Of a stretch of 64,000 nucleotides of DNA, positions 31,032-39,590 are shown in pieces. The position numbers were made by a program, and so were the translations under genes. Source of the DNA: Varibaculum prostatecancerukia (GTDB lineage Bacteria > Actinomycetota > Actinomycetes > Actinomycetales > Actinomycetaceae). How positions within the stretch are numbered: the first letter of the stretch is position 1; every line of letters begins with the position of its first letter. The notes under the pieces are model-generated. The model made no database searches. It was not told the DNA's origin and saw nothing but the letters and a program-made list of their open reading frames with translations. The DNA lies in NCBI RefSeq assembly GCF_943169825.2, contig NZ_OW968402.1, positions 2,108,001-2,172,000 on the forward strand, written 5' to 3'.

Positions 31032-32108
31032 ATGTTTTTTGGGGCGTTCGATATTAAAACAGGGGAGCTGCTATCGGAGCTGCCTTTATCGGTTTCCGGG
31101 GATCTTACCCTTGCTATGGCGACCATTACTACGTGTGATTTCGAGTTGCCTACGGATGATCCTGCGTGTCCGACCGATTGGTTAGCTATCACGGATCCGT
31201 ACCGTGTCTGGATAGTTGCCTGGACTGACATAGGGGAAATCGTGTGGGGCGGGATTATTGATACGCGGGTGCTGAAATCGTCCTCGTCTGTAGTGGCTAT
31301 CTCGTGTGTTTCGGCTGAGGACTATCTGGATCGGCGCTACACTCCCACGAAGAAGTTCAATAACATTGATCAGAGTGATATTGCTGCTTGGCTGGTTAGT
31401 CAGGCAGTAGTGGGTGGGATTCCTTTTCTGATTGATGCCCCCAAATCTGGGATACTGCGCGACCGTGCCTATTATGCGGATGAGTCCGCTACCTTGTATA
31501 AGCGTCTCACCGAGCTTTCCGGAGTGATAAATGGTCCGGAATGGTATGTGGGGATAGAGTGGGCATCTCTTGAGCGGAATTCGATTGTTCCCGTGTTCCA
31601 TTGCGGTACTCCACAGGTAGGAAGAATCTCTAGTTCTCCTAGCGCGGTTTTCGAGCTGCCGGGAGGGCTCTTAGAGGTACAGCTTGAAGAACGGGCAAAA
31701 GTGGGGGACATGGCTACCCACGTGATTGCGATAGGAGGCGGGGAAGGAGAAGACCGCCCCATCTCTGCGGCTCATATTGCTGTAGAAAAAGAAAATTCCG
31801 GATACCCAAGAATAGAGATTCAAAAAACCTTTGACTCCGTTTCCCGCCCCGAAACGCTTAACGCACACGCCGCCGCTATCCTAAACCGAGTCCGTGAAGG
31901 TTCTAAACCCTTTACCCTTACCCAGCGCATCGGAGAATACCCCGTAGTGGGAATCGATTACGGTCTGGGAGACCTCGTAAGGATAGAGATAGAAACTGAC
32001 ACGATTTCCCAAAAAATGGTTTTACGGGTGGTGGGCTGGGTGATTAACGTGAATGGAGAGGCAATCTCGCCTATTGTGGCTCAGCTTGGAGAATCTAACG
32101 ACCAGTAA
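31032..32108 (+). CDS. ReqiPepy6 Gp37-like minor tail protein (Tal-like)
   Basis: 358 residues. MFFGAFDIKTGELLSELPLSVSGDLTLAMATITTCDFELPTDDPACPTDWLAITDPYRVWIV region and VWGGIIDTRVLKSSSSVVAISCVSAEDYLDRRYT are typical of the Gp37-like family, which corresponds to the tail-associated hub protein of siphoviruses. Starts 3 nt after the preceding gene. Confidence 0.83.
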   Translation: MFFGAFDIKTGELLSELPLSVSGDLTLAMATITTCDFELPTDDPACPTDWLAITDPYRVWIVAWTDIGEIVWGGIIDTRVLKSSSSVVAISCVSAEDYLDRRYTPTKKFNNIDQSDIAAWLVSQAVVGGIPFLIDAPKSGILRDRAYYADESATLYKRLTELSGVINGPEWYVGIEWASLERNSIVPVFHCGTPQVGRISSSPSAVFELPGGLLEVQLEERAKVGDMATHVIAIGGGEGEDRPISAAHIAVEKENSGYPRIEIQKTFDSVSRPETLNAHAAAILNRVREGSKPFTLTQRIGEYPVVGIDYGLGDLVRIEIETDTISQKMVLRVVGWVINVNGEAISPIVAQLGESNDQ

Positions 32109-32141
32109 AACCGCCATTCGACTAAGGAAAATGGGTAGCCA

Positions 32142-32807
32142 ATGCCGCAGCTAGTACCTTTACCGGTAAATACAGACACCCTGCGTAGAGTTTTCCGCGA
32201 AGCCGCTAAACCAAATACCGGCAGGAAGCTATCTTCCGCAACAATCTCCCAAGGCGGAATCACCGTGCGCGATAAAGGCGTACTCGAAGTCGCTGAAGGT
32301 GGAAACGTAACAGTAGTCGATGGTGACCTGATCCTGGCATCGGGGATCATACAGGCAGACATGCTTAAGGAAAACATCTTCCCCCAAGTAGTGACCATGC
32401 CCCGAAAAACGCTAACCAGTCTGAACGGGGCAAAAACGGGAACCTGGGGAACAAGCCCCCCGGCGCTTATCGCTACAGCTCCGTCTTGGGCGAGCGCAGC
32501 TATCGTATTCGCCGTCATGACCGGATGCCTAGTCTTAGATGATTATGACTCTACCCCGAACTTTTATGCGCTCGCGGCCGTGACTATTGAGGGGAACCGA
32601 AGGAATCCCTCTAGGTTTAAGGATGAAACCACGGGAGATGTTTTTCTAAATGTTCCTCACGTGGTGCAAGCGATAGGTAGCTTTAGTGGCGTCCTGTCTG
32701 ATTCTCGTACGGTGCGGATTGGGTATGCGTATCAAACTGGAGACCCTGGCCATATTGTTCTGCGGTCTTCTTGGGTGGAGCTGCAAGCATTGATTATCTG
32801 GATGTAG
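32142..32807 (+). CDS. Tail fibre-like protein A
   Basis: 221 residues. Residues 30-75 form short repeated strands (ISQGGITVRDKGVLEVAEGGNVTVVDGDLILASGII), probably a trimeric beta-helix stalk, followed by a variable C-terminal domain likely to contact the host. Paralogue of the next gene. Confidence 0.7.
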   Translation: MPQLVPLPVNTDTLRRVFREAAKPNTGRKLSSATISQGGITVRDKGVLEVAEGGNVTVVDGDLILASGIIQADMLKENIFPQVVTMPRKTLTSLNGAKTGTWGTSPPALIATAPSWASAAIVFAVMTGCLVLDDYDSTPNFYALAAVTIEGNRRNPSRFKDETTGDVFLNVPHVVQAIGSFSGVLSDSRTVRIGYAYQTGDPGHIVLRSSWVELQALIIWM

Positions 32808-32816
32808 GGGGGCGGC

Positions 32817-33476
32817 GTGGATCAGGTTCCTTTACCTTCTGGGATTGGGCAAGCCCAGCGTAGGTTGCGTGAGATTCAGTCTGCCGTGGATTCTACGGGG
32901 GCTCGCACCTTAGAAAATGCTTCTATTAACCAGGGGACTCTCCGGGTAAAGCATGGCGGCAACATTGTTATTAGTGATGGCGGTACGCTACGTATCGAGT
33001 CAGGGGACTTGATATTAGGGCGAGGGAAAATCCGTGGTGATGCCTTAGCGGAACAATTTACTGCTAAAACCTATTCGATACCGTTAGAAGGGGCCGCTGA
33101 CTCCCCGAATAGTTCGTGGCGGTTTATGCGAAAAGTGGTTGTGTCCCCGCCTAGTTGGGCGCAGCGGACGCTGATTATCGCCTCTTGGTATGCGTATCAA
33201 ATCTTGCGGTTAAGCGAATCTGGATCTGGTTATCAAGCGCGGGCTCGTCTTGCTGCGGGCAGTAAAGAGTGCGAATCAAGAATGTTGCACTGGGAATACA
33301 CTCTCGAAGTCGGCACAAATGGGCGGGAACGTGACTCGGCTAGTGGTTTTGGGATTTTAGAGATTCCAGGAAACCAAGAATTCTCCTTAGGTGTACAGGG
33401 CTGGGCTACCACGGCTAAAGCGGTGATGCCTGTGCAAATGGATGCTACTTGTCTTTTCACTCGAAATAATTCTTGA
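32817..33476 (+). CDS. Tail fibre-like protein B
   Basis: 219 residues from a GTG. Same design as the preceding gene (INQGTLRVKHGGNIVISDGGTLRIESGDLILGRGKI), with an unrelated C-terminus (SWRFMRKVVVSPPSWAQRTLIIASW). Tandem duplication with divergence of the tip domain suggests adaptation to host surface variants. Confidence 0.7.
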   Translation: MDQVPLPSGIGQAQRRLREIQSAVDSTGARTLENASINQGTLRVKHGGNIVISDGGTLRIESGDLILGRGKIRGDALAEQFTAKTYSIPLEGAADSPNSSWRFMRKVVVSPPSWAQRTLIIASWYAYQILRLSESGSGYQARARLAAGSKECESRMLHWEYTLEVGTNGRERDSASGFGILEIPGNQEFSLGVQGWATTAKAVMPVQMDATCLFTRNNS

Positions 33477-33490
33477 TATTGGAGGTAAAT

Positions 33491-33856
33491 ATGGTCACTG
33501 CTCTTTCCCCGATTATTCACGCGGATTTACCGCTTGAGGAATTAGTTCTGCCAGAATTTTCCGGAACATGGAGGCAACCTTCCTCTGACGCGCATTTGAG
33601 GATTTTCCGGCAAGGAAAAATGGTCTTCTTCGTAGGCGAGATTGTTGCCGGAAGCAACGCCACTACAAACATATTTAAAACTCCGCTCCCGGAAGGCTGG
33701 CGCCCTAACGGCAACTATTTTTTCCCCGTGTATTCTGCAGGAACCCACGTGATGTTTAAGATTGACGCCGCTGGAAACTTAACCTACGGCTACGGGAAAG
33801 CTGGTCAATACGATTGGTTCCCCATGTCATCGATCCGATATCTAGCTGAAAACTAG
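33491..33856 (+). CDS. Small tail-tip or fibre protein
   Basis: 121 residues from ATG 33491 (TTGGAGGTAAAT upstream). Beta-rich, FSGTWRQPSSDAHLRIFRQGKMVFFVGEIVAG, like a phage C-terminal carbohydrate-binding or fibre head domain. A terminator follows. Confidence 0.6.
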   Translation: MVTALSPIIHADLPLEELVLPEFSGTWRQPSSDAHLRIFRQGKMVFFVGEIVAGSNATTNIFKTPLPEGWRPNGNYFFPVYSAGTHVMFKIDAAGNLTYGYGKAGQYDWFPMSSIRYLAEN

Positions 33857-33875
33857 CCTCTAACTCATGCTTGAA

Positions 33876-33902
33876 GCCCCGGTATTGTTCGGGGCATTTT
33901 TT
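33876..33902 (+). terminator. Rho-independent terminator
   Basis: GCCCCG (33876-33881) pairs with CGGGGC (33890-33895), then ATTTTTTAT. It separates tail genes from the lysis block. Confidence 0.8.
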
Positions 33903-33931
33903 ATACCCAAAACAAAAGAAAGGAATCCCCT

Positions 33932-34048
33932 ATGGCGCCTAATGAACCTGATGATCCTGAGGCGATCCAGATTGCTACCGTGCCTGAGTTCGGTGATGGT
34001 CCAGAAGACTGCGCCGAATTATCTTCCCTTGAGATTGGGGGCGAATAA
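33932..34048 (+). CDS. 38-residue acidic protein
   Basis: AAAGAAAGG precedes the ATG; translation MAPNEPDDPEAIQIATVPEFG..., very acidic. Its TAA overlaps the endolysin ATG (TAATGG), so translation is probably coupled. Similar tiny acidic proteins precede lysis genes in other siphoviruses, but no function is known. Confidence 0.6.
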   Translation: MAPNEPDDPEAIQIATVPEFGDGPEDCAELSSLEIGGE

Positions 34049-34899
34049 TGGCTACAGCATCCCAAGTGATTAATACTGCTGCTAAAGAAGTCGGATACTC
34101 GCGCTGGAACGACCCGAATCCAGGCACTAAATACGGGCGCTGGTACGCCGCGAAAACCGGCTCCCCATACTTCGGGCGGTCAGGCGTCCCGTACTGCGCT
34201 ATGTTCGTCTCCTGGGTACTGAGCCAAGCGGGTATGATCCCGCCGGGAGGGATATTCGCCTATTGCCCCACCGGGCTAAACAACGCCCGCCGCTTGGGAC
34301 GTGTACACGATAAACGCAGCGCCGCGCCTGGTGACATCGTGTTCTTTGATTGGAATAAAGATGGATTAGCTGATCATGTGGGAATCGTAACCGCCAACAA
34401 AGGTTCCTACATCGAGACTATTGAGGGTAATACCTCATCAGGGCGGCGCGGCTCCCAATCCAACGGGGGCGGCGTGTACCGTAGGGCGCGCGCACTCTCT
34501 TGGGTGCTTGCGGTTGCGACCCCGCAATACTCCAACGCTGCTCCCTCGTACCCCGCCAGTGGCTCCCGAACCGGGCTAGTGGTTGATGGGTGGGCAGGCC
34601 TAGCGACTATTCGCCGCGCGCAGCAGATCGCCGTGACACCGGCAGACGGGATAGTCAGCGGTCAGTGGAGAGGAAATAAGCAATACCACTGGGCAGTAGC
34701 CGCCGTTAGCTACAGCCGTGGTGGATCAACCCTAGTCCGCAAAATCCAATCCATCCTAGGAGTCAGCCCTGATGGATATTGGGGGAGACAAACCTCTATC
34801 GCGATGCAGCGAAGGCTGCACGTTACCCAGGATGGGTATTTCGGACACGCTTCTGTAAAAGCTTGGCAACAAGTTCTCAACGGCGGACGACTCATTTAA
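34048..34899 (+). CDS. Endolysin: CHAP amidase/endopeptidase with wall-binding domain
   Basis: 283 residues. N-terminal CHAP domain with C50 (GVPYCAMFVSWVL), H110 (LADHVGIV) and N128 (EGNTSS) as likely catalytic triad. A linker at about 165-190 leads to a C-terminal peptidoglycan-binding-like half (RKIQSILGVSPDGYWGRQTSIAMQRRLHVTQDGYFGHASVKAWQQVLN), two PG-binding repeats. It cleaves host peptidoglycan at the end of the lytic cycle. No signal peptide, so it depends on a holin. Confidence 0.9.
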   Translation: MATASQVINTAAKEVGYSRWNDPNPGTKYGRWYAAKTGSPYFGRSGVPYCAMFVSWVLSQAGMIPPGGIFAYCPTGLNNARRLGRVHDKRSAAPGDIVFFDWNKDGLADHVGIVTANKGSYIETIEGNTSSGRRGSQSNGGGVYRRARALSWVLAVATPQYSNAAPSYPASGSRTGLVVDGWAGLATIRRAQQIAVTPADGIVSGQWRGNKQYHWAVAAVSYSRGGSTLVRKIQSILGVSPDGYWGRQTSIAMQRRLHVTQDGYFGHASVKAWQQVLNGGRLI

Positions 34900-34924
34900 T
34901 ACCAACAGCAAAGGAAAAATTATT

Positions 34925-35191
34925 ATGGGAAAACACTCTCGATACTCCCTCACCCCTGAACACTTGGAATGGTTGACTCCTGCAGTTCGAATTTGGCTTT
35001 ATGGCGTGGTGCTAGCAGTAATCGCTCTGCTTGGAGGTTACGGGCTAATCACCGACAGTGTCGCGCCTTTATGGGTGGCTCTCGCGGCTGCGCTGCTTGG
35101 TCAAGGCACCGCGATGGCGCACACCCCCAAAACAAGTGCTTCTCCTGGGGGTGGCAGTCCTAGCGATACTGTTGATCGCTTAGAAAACTAA
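34925..35191 (+). CDS. Putative holin
   Basis: 88 residues after AAAGGAAAAATTATT. Two hydrophobic helices (about 21-44 and 46-62: VRIWLYGVVLAVIALLGGYGLI, SVAPLWVALAAALLGQGTAMA) and a polar tail. Directly follows the endolysin. It would permeabilise the membrane to release the endolysin. Confidence 0.8.
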   Translation: MGKHSRYSLTPEHLEWLTPAVRIWLYGVVLAVIALLGGYGLITDSVAPLWVALAAALLGQGTAMAHTPKTSASPGGGSPSDTVDRLEN

Positions 35192-35201
35192 CTGCCTACT
35201 T

Positions 35202-35235
35202 GTCACCCGCGCCTACCATCCTTGGCGCGGGTGAC
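35202..35235 (+). terminator. 12-bp hairpin
   Basis: GTCACCCGCGCC (35202-35213) pairs perfectly with GGCGCGGGTGAC (35224-35235), followed by TTTCC. Probably a partial terminator between the two lysis membrane proteins. Confidence 0.6.
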
Positions 35236-35257
35236 TTTCCTATCCTGGGAGTCAATC

Positions 35258-35749
35258 TTGCATCAGACACTCTTAAATAATCTCGGTGATGCCGCGATCT
35301 CGCTTGTTATCGCGTGCCTAGCTTTTTCTACCGCATGGCTACAAGCCAAAACAAAACGGCTTGCCAAACAGAAAATCTCTTTGAAAAGCCATGCGGCCAA
35401 TCTTCAAGAACATTTAGAAAAAGCCCGTACTGACAACGAGACTGTCTCCGAAATTAAAGAGCAAGTAACCAATAGTCACGGAACGAACTTGCGTGCAGAC
35501 CTAGACCGCGTGTTGGTAGGGATTGCTCGCCTGGACAGACGGCTCGACCGTTTTGAGACAGCACAAGACGAAGTAAATCGTCAAGCGATAGCGAGCTTCG
35601 GGCGGATGTTCGAATCTACAGAAAATATCAGGCGATCAGCCACCCAGGAACACGAGCGCATCTGGCACGCAGTTGATAAAATACAAACAGAACAGGCGCC
35701 ACACCCCCCCCCACGAAATAAGTTTCTAGTGGAACTTTTGTGGCACTAA
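35258..35749 (+). CDS. Membrane coiled-coil protein (DUF2746-like lysis protein)
   Basis: 163 residues from TTG 35258, chosen because GGGAG lies 6 nt upstream; the longer TTG at 35222 begins inside a hairpin. An N-terminal membrane segment (DAAISLVIACLAFSTAWLQ) is followed by a long charged coiled coil (KISLKSHAANLQEHLEKARTDNE, RADLDRVLVGIARLDRRLDRFE). This is the layout of DUF2746 proteins near actinophage lysis genes. Last gene of the prophage. Confidence 0.7.
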   Translation: MHQTLLNNLGDAAISLVIACLAFSTAWLQAKTKRLAKQKISLKSHAANLQEHLEKARTDNETVSEIKEQVTNSHGTNLRADLDRVLVGIARLDRRLDRFETAQDEVNRQAIASFGRMFESTENIRRSATQEHERIWHAVDKIQTEQAPHPPPRNKFLVELLWH

Positions 35750-35811
35750 ATCCCCTATTCTTTGTATTATCCCAGGTAAAAGAATCTTGTAAAAGAATCC
35801 CCTTGACTCAA

Positions 35812-35850
35812 AACACTGATGCCCCGGCACAAGGCCGGGGCATCAGTGTT
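35812..35850. terminator. 17-bp bidirectional terminator at attR
   Basis: AACACTGATGCCCCGGC (35812-35828) pairs perfectly with GCCGGGGCATCAGTGTT (35834-35850), loop ACAAG. A T run follows on the minus strand (TTTTGAG). It ends the phage lysis transcript and also sits 2 nt beyond the tRNA-Ala 3' end, so the phage supplies the tRNA with a new terminator. Confidence 0.85.
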
Positions 35851-35851
35851 T

Positions 35852-35870
35852 GTGGAGCTAGCGGGACTCG
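35852..35870. repeat. attR core of the prophage
   Basis: GTGGAGCTAGCGGGACTCG, identical to 1434-1452, overlapping the acceptor and T-arm 3' part of tRNA-Ala. Confidence 0.93.
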
Positions 35871-35925
35871 AACCCGCGACCCTCTGCTTGCAAAGCAGAT
35901 GCGCTACCAGCTGCGCCATAGCCCC
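35853..35925 (-). tRNA. tRNA-Ala(UGC)
   Basis: 73-nt cloverleaf on the minus strand: acceptor GGGGCTA/TAGCTCC, D-arm GCGC..GCGC, anticodon loop TTTGCAA (anticodon TGC), T-arm CGGGTTCGAGTCCCG, discriminator A. The downstream bases are CAA, not CCA, because that side derives from the phage; the original CCA is still seen at attL. Confidence 0.97.
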
Positions 35926-35943
35926 TTCGAGCCGGAAAACCGC

Positions 35944-36048
35944 TTACAGGTACTTCCAAACTCCAGGATCATTGCGTAAGTCATTTGCCGCATTCAGTGC
36001 CCAGGCAATAATCACCCCGATAAACAGCAGTTTTAAGATCTTTTTCAA
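35944..36048 (-). CDS. 34-residue membrane miniprotein between tRNAs
   Basis: TTG start after GGTAGGTAGAT. Translation begins MKKILKLLFIGVIIAWALNA and ends RNDPGVWKYL: a basic N-terminus, one transmembrane helix and a short polar tail. It lies between tRNA-Ile and tRNA-Ala. Small membrane proteins at this position occur in other actinobacteria, but I cannot assign a family with confidence. Confidence 0.55.
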   Translation of the reverse strand: MKKILKLLFIGVIIAWALNAANDLRNDPGVWKYL

Positions 36049-36091
36049 ATCTACCTACCTGGTTGATTGCTGAAACAAACTTCCCTCGCAG

Positions 36092-36165
36092 TGGGCCTAG
36101 CTGGGCTCGAACCAGCGACCTCAGTCTTATCAGGACTGCGCTCTAACCAACTGAGCTATAGGCCC
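36092..36165 (-). tRNA. tRNA-Ile(GAU)
   Basis: 74-nt cloverleaf on the minus strand: acceptor GGGCCTA/TAGGCCC, anticodon loop CTGATAA (GAT), T-arm GCTGGTTCGAGCCCAGC. CCA not encoded. Confidence 0.97.
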
Positions 36166-36289
36166 ATCGTGTCCATCGATGAACACCATTGCAGATTACA
36201 ACATTCCTAACCCGGCTTTCAAACCCTGCCTAGGTGCGTTCCGTCACGCCCCCTGCCAGCTTCCTCGCCGAGTACAGAATGGGGTAATA

Positions 36290-36889
36290 CTACTCGTCGG
36301 TAAGTGCCAGTTTTATCCCGCCCACTAGGGAGGTTACGAGGTTATAGATAAACGCCCCGACTGTAGAGAACGCAGTCATTAAAATTACGTTGGAAACCGC
36401 GATGATAGTGCTCATCGCCATCACCCGCGGCAGGCGCAGATAATCAATCATTGAAGCAATCGAACCGGTGGGATCAATATCGTTAATAAAATTCTCCACC
36501 GAACTAAACACGTTCATCGAGTTCAAAAGCAACCAGACCAGCAAACCAGCCAGCACCATCGCGATTCCAAGCGCCACCGACAGCAGGAAGGAGACCTTCA
36601 TAACCGACCAGGGATCAATCCGGGAAACCACCAACGAGATTTGGCGGGGTTGATACTCACCAATCTTCTTTGCTGAGGATGCGCTGGCGGCTTCCGCCTG
36701 CCCCACCTTCGTAACAGTATCGGATTTTTCCGGCACCTGGGGAATCGCAGAGCTGCTGCCACCCTTCGAATCCGCCTTACGCGCGTTTTCTTTTTCGCCG
36801 CCCAGATCCTGTGATTCACCCTCCGGGGAGAGATCATCAGCTACCTGCTCTGAGCGAGCCTTATCTTGATCTTTACCATCAGTTGTCAT
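36290..36889 (-). CDS. DUF3566 membrane protein
   Basis: 199 residues. The first 75 are disordered and charged. The DUF3566 domain begins at RQISLVVSRIDPWSVMKVSFLLSVALGIAMVLAGLLVWLLLNSMNVFSSVENFINDI and ends with VILMTAFSTVGAFIYNLVTSLVGGIKLALTDE, two transmembrane helices. The gene follows gyrA in most actinobacteria; it is linked to the cell envelope or division zone, but its function is not settled. Confidence 0.92.
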   Translation of the reverse strand: MTTDGKDQDKARSEQVADDLSPEGESQDLGGEKENARKADSKGGSSSAIPQVPEKSDTVTKVGQAEAASASSAKKIGEYQPRQISLVVSRIDPWSVMKVSFLLSVALGIAMVLAGLLVWLLLNSMNVFSSVENFINDIDPTGSIASMIDYLRLPRVMAMSTIIAVSNVILMTAFSTVGAFIYNLVTSLVGGIKLALTDE

Positions 36890-36903
36890 TGGTCAGCCTC
36901 TCA

Positions 36904-39576
36904 CTAGAGCTCGGTTGGTTCGGTTTCTAACGCGGTCACTTCTTGATTGAGTTCCTCGTCGGTAGCCTCATCGATTTCACTATCGTCTGCCTTTTCATTA
37001 TTTAACGCCACGGCCAAAACCGCATCCCCCTTGGCCGGGCGAGTGAAAATCACTCCCTGAGTGTTGCGTCCCGTACGGGGCACTTCGTCCACTCGAGAAC
37101 GCTGCACTTTCCCAGAGTGCATAATTACCATGACTTCATCATCGGGGTTCACTATCAAGGCTCCCACCAGGCCGCCGCGCTCAGCCACCAGGTTTGCAAC
37201 CTTGATTCCGAGGCCACCGCGCCCTTGCACCCGGTATTCTTCTACCGAAGTCCGTTTCGCGTATCCGCCCTCGGTAACCACCAAAAGGTCGCTGTCGGGA
37301 CGGATAACCGTCATCGCCAACAGGTGATCCCCTTCGCGGAACTTCATTCCCCGCACCCCGGAAGTAGCGCGGCCAGTAGGACGCAAAGCTTCGTCGGAAG
37401 CTAAGAAGCGCAGCGACTGTCCCTTATGGGAAACCAACAGCAACTCGTCATCACTATTGACCAGTTCCGCAGAAACCACTTCATCAGCGCTACCATCAGG
37501 CAGTTCTCGCAGGTTAATCGCGATCAAACCACCGGTACGATTAGAATCATATTCGGTAAAACGGGTCTTTTTCACCAAACCCGAGCGGGTAGCCAACGCC
37601 AAATATTCGGCATCATCATAAGAACTGAACGCCAACACCTGCGCGATTTTTTCCTCTGGTTGGAACGCCAACAGGTTCGCTACATGCTGCCCTTTAGAGT
37701 CACGTCCTCCCTCGGGAAGTTCATAAGCTTTCGCCCGATAAACCCGACCCTTATTGGTAAAGAACGCCAACCAGTGATGGGTGGTGGTGGTAAAAAAGTG
37801 ATCCACCACGTCATCTTCGCGCAGCTGCGCCCCTTTAATACCTTTACCGCCGCGCTTTTGGCTGCGGTATTGATCCAGGCGGGTGCGTTTCACATAGCCC
37901 GAATGGGTAATGGTGACCACCACGTCCTGTTCTTCGATCAGGTCTTCCATCGACATTTCCCCGGCGAACGGCATAATCTTAGTGCGCCGCTCATCGCCGT
38001 ATTTATCGACGATCTCGCCCAGTTCGGTGGAAATAATTCCCCGCTGCCGCTCGGGACGAGCCAAAATATCCTGTAAATCTTTCACCCGCGCCTCGAGCTC
38101 GGTGTGCTCATCCAGAATCTTTTGCCGCTCGAGGGCGGCGAGGCGGCGCAACTGCAAAGCCAAAATCGCATCCGCCTGGACTTCATCCACCCCGAGCAGT
38201 TCCATCAGAGCGCTGCGCGCCTCATCAACCGTGGGAGATTTACGGATAGTTGCAATCACCGCGTCCAAGGCGTCCAGCGCCATCAGGTAGCCTTGCAAAA
38301 TATGGAGGCGATCCTGCGCCCGCTTGAGACGGAAGTTAGTGCGGCGCACAATCACTTCCAGCTGGTGACTGATCCAGTTAGAGATAAACCCATCGATAGA
38401 AAGAGTACGCGGAACCCCATCTACCAGCGCCAACATATTGGCAGGGAAGGAATCCTGCAACTGGGTGCGCTTATAGAGATTATTTAGAACCACCTTGGGA
38501 ACCGCGTCCCGTTTCAGCACAATCACCAGACGCTGCCCGGAGCGGTCCGAGGATTCATCACGGATATCCGCAATCCCCTCGATCTGTCCGTCTTTAACCA
38601 ACCCGGCAATCTTGGTCGCCAGGTTGTCCGGATTTACTTGGTAGGGAAGTTCGGTAACTACCAGACAAACCCGGGAGTTAATTTCTTCCACGTTGACGAT
38701 TGCCCGCTGCACAATCGAGCCGCGACCGGTGCGATAGGCACTTTCAATCCCTTTACGTCCCAAAATAGTGGCACCCGTGGGGAAATCCGGTCCCTTAATC
38801 CGCTCGATCAGGGCTTCCATCAGCTCTTCACGCGAAGCCTCGGGATGCGCTAAGGCCCATTGCACGCCGTCGGCAACTTCCCGCATATTATGAGGAGGAA
38901 TCCGGGTAGCCATCCCCACCGCAATCCCCTCCGAGCCGTTAAGCAGCAGGTAGGGGAGCCGCGCGGGCAAAACCGTGGGTTCTTGAGTGCGCCCATCATA
39001 GTTGTCCATAAAATCGACAGTGTCTTCATCGATGTCGCGCACCATTTCCATCGACAAGGGCGCCATTTTACATTCCGTATAACGCGGAGCTGCCGGCCCT
39101 AGGTTGCCCGGGGAGCCAAAGTTACCTTGACCAGCCACCATCGGGTAACGCATCGACCAGGGCTGTACTAGGCGCGCCAAGGCATCGTATACCGCGGCGT
39201 CACCGTGGGGGTGGAAATGCCCCATCACGTCGCCCACTACGCGCATACATTTAGAAAATCCCGAGTTGGGGCGGTAACCGCCGTCATACATGGCATACAG
39301 AATCCGCCGGTGAACCGGCTTCAAACCGTCCCGGACCTCGGGCAGGGCGCGCCCTACGATCACACTCATCGCGTAGTCCAGGTAGGAGCGCTGCATCTCG
39401 GTTTCTAAGTCAACCTGATTGATATGCCCCTTTGCCTGAAAGAGACCGGAATTATTTTCGAGGGCGTCTGATGAGGAAGTATTCCCCGCACCCGCTCCGA
39501 AAGCCTCGCCGGAATGCTGGGGGGTTTCCGGGGAATCTGCTTGTTGATTTTGATCTTGGTTGTCTATTTCGCTCAT
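36904..39576 (-). CDS. gyrA: DNA gyrase subunit A
   Basis: 890 residues. Breakage-reunion domain with catalytic Y166 (PAAPRYTE) and quinolone-pocket region [17 protein letters not shown] (122-138). The position equal to E. coli S83 is A127, while D87 is conserved as D131; Ala there is common in actinobacteria and lowers quinolone sensitivity. The C-terminal beta-pinwheel has the GyrA-box-like QKRGGKG. The N-terminus carries an extra disordered stretch of about 45 residues. Cotranscribed with gyrB, 14 nt downstream of it. Confidence 0.98.
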   Translation of the reverse strand: MSEIDNQDQNQQADSPETPQHSGEAFGAGAGNTSSSDALENNSGLFQAKGHINQVDLETEMQRSYLDYAMSVIVGRALPEVRDGLKPVHRRILYAMYDGGYRPNSGFSKCMRVVGDVMGHFHPHGDAAVYDALARLVQPWSMRYPMVAGQGNFGSPGNLGPAAPRYTECKMAPLSMEMVRDIDEDTVDFMDNYDGRTQEPTVLPARLPYLLLNGSEGIAVGMATRIPPHNMREVADGVQWALAHPEASREELMEALIERIKGPDFPTGATILGRKGIESAYRTGRGSIVQRAIVNVEEINSRVCLVVTELPYQVNPDNLATKIAGLVKDGQIEGIADIRDESSDRSGQRLVIVLKRDAVPKVVLNNLYKRTQLQDSFPANMLALVDGVPRTLSIDGFISNWISHQLEVIVRRTNFRLKRAQDRLHILQGYLMALDALDAVIATIRKSPTVDEARSALMELLGVDEVQADAILALQLRRLAALERQKILDEHTELEARVKDLQDILARPERQRGIISTELGEIVDKYGDERRTKIMPFAGEMSMEDLIEEQDVVVTITHSGYVKRTRLDQYRSQKRGGKGIKGAQLREDDVVDHFFTTTTHHWLAFFTNKGRVYRAKAYELPEGGRDSKGQHVANLLAFQPEEKIAQVLAFSSYDDAEYLALATRSGLVKKTRFTEYDSNRTGGLIAINLRELPDGSADEVVSAELVNSDDELLLVSHKGQSLRFLASDEALRPTGRATSGVRGMKFREGDHLLAMTVIRPDSDLLVVTEGGYAKRTSVEEYRVQGRGGLGIKVANLVAERGGLVGALIVNPDDEVMVIMHSGKVQRSRVDEVPRTGRNTQGVIFTRPAKGDAVLAVALNNEKADDSEIDEATDEELNQEVTALETEPTEL

Positions 39577-39590
39577 TTTTAACCCGTCCC

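Noticed and set aside
37426-38076. 216-codon plus-strand frame within gyrA
   Set aside because: Antisense shadow of a universally conserved gene.
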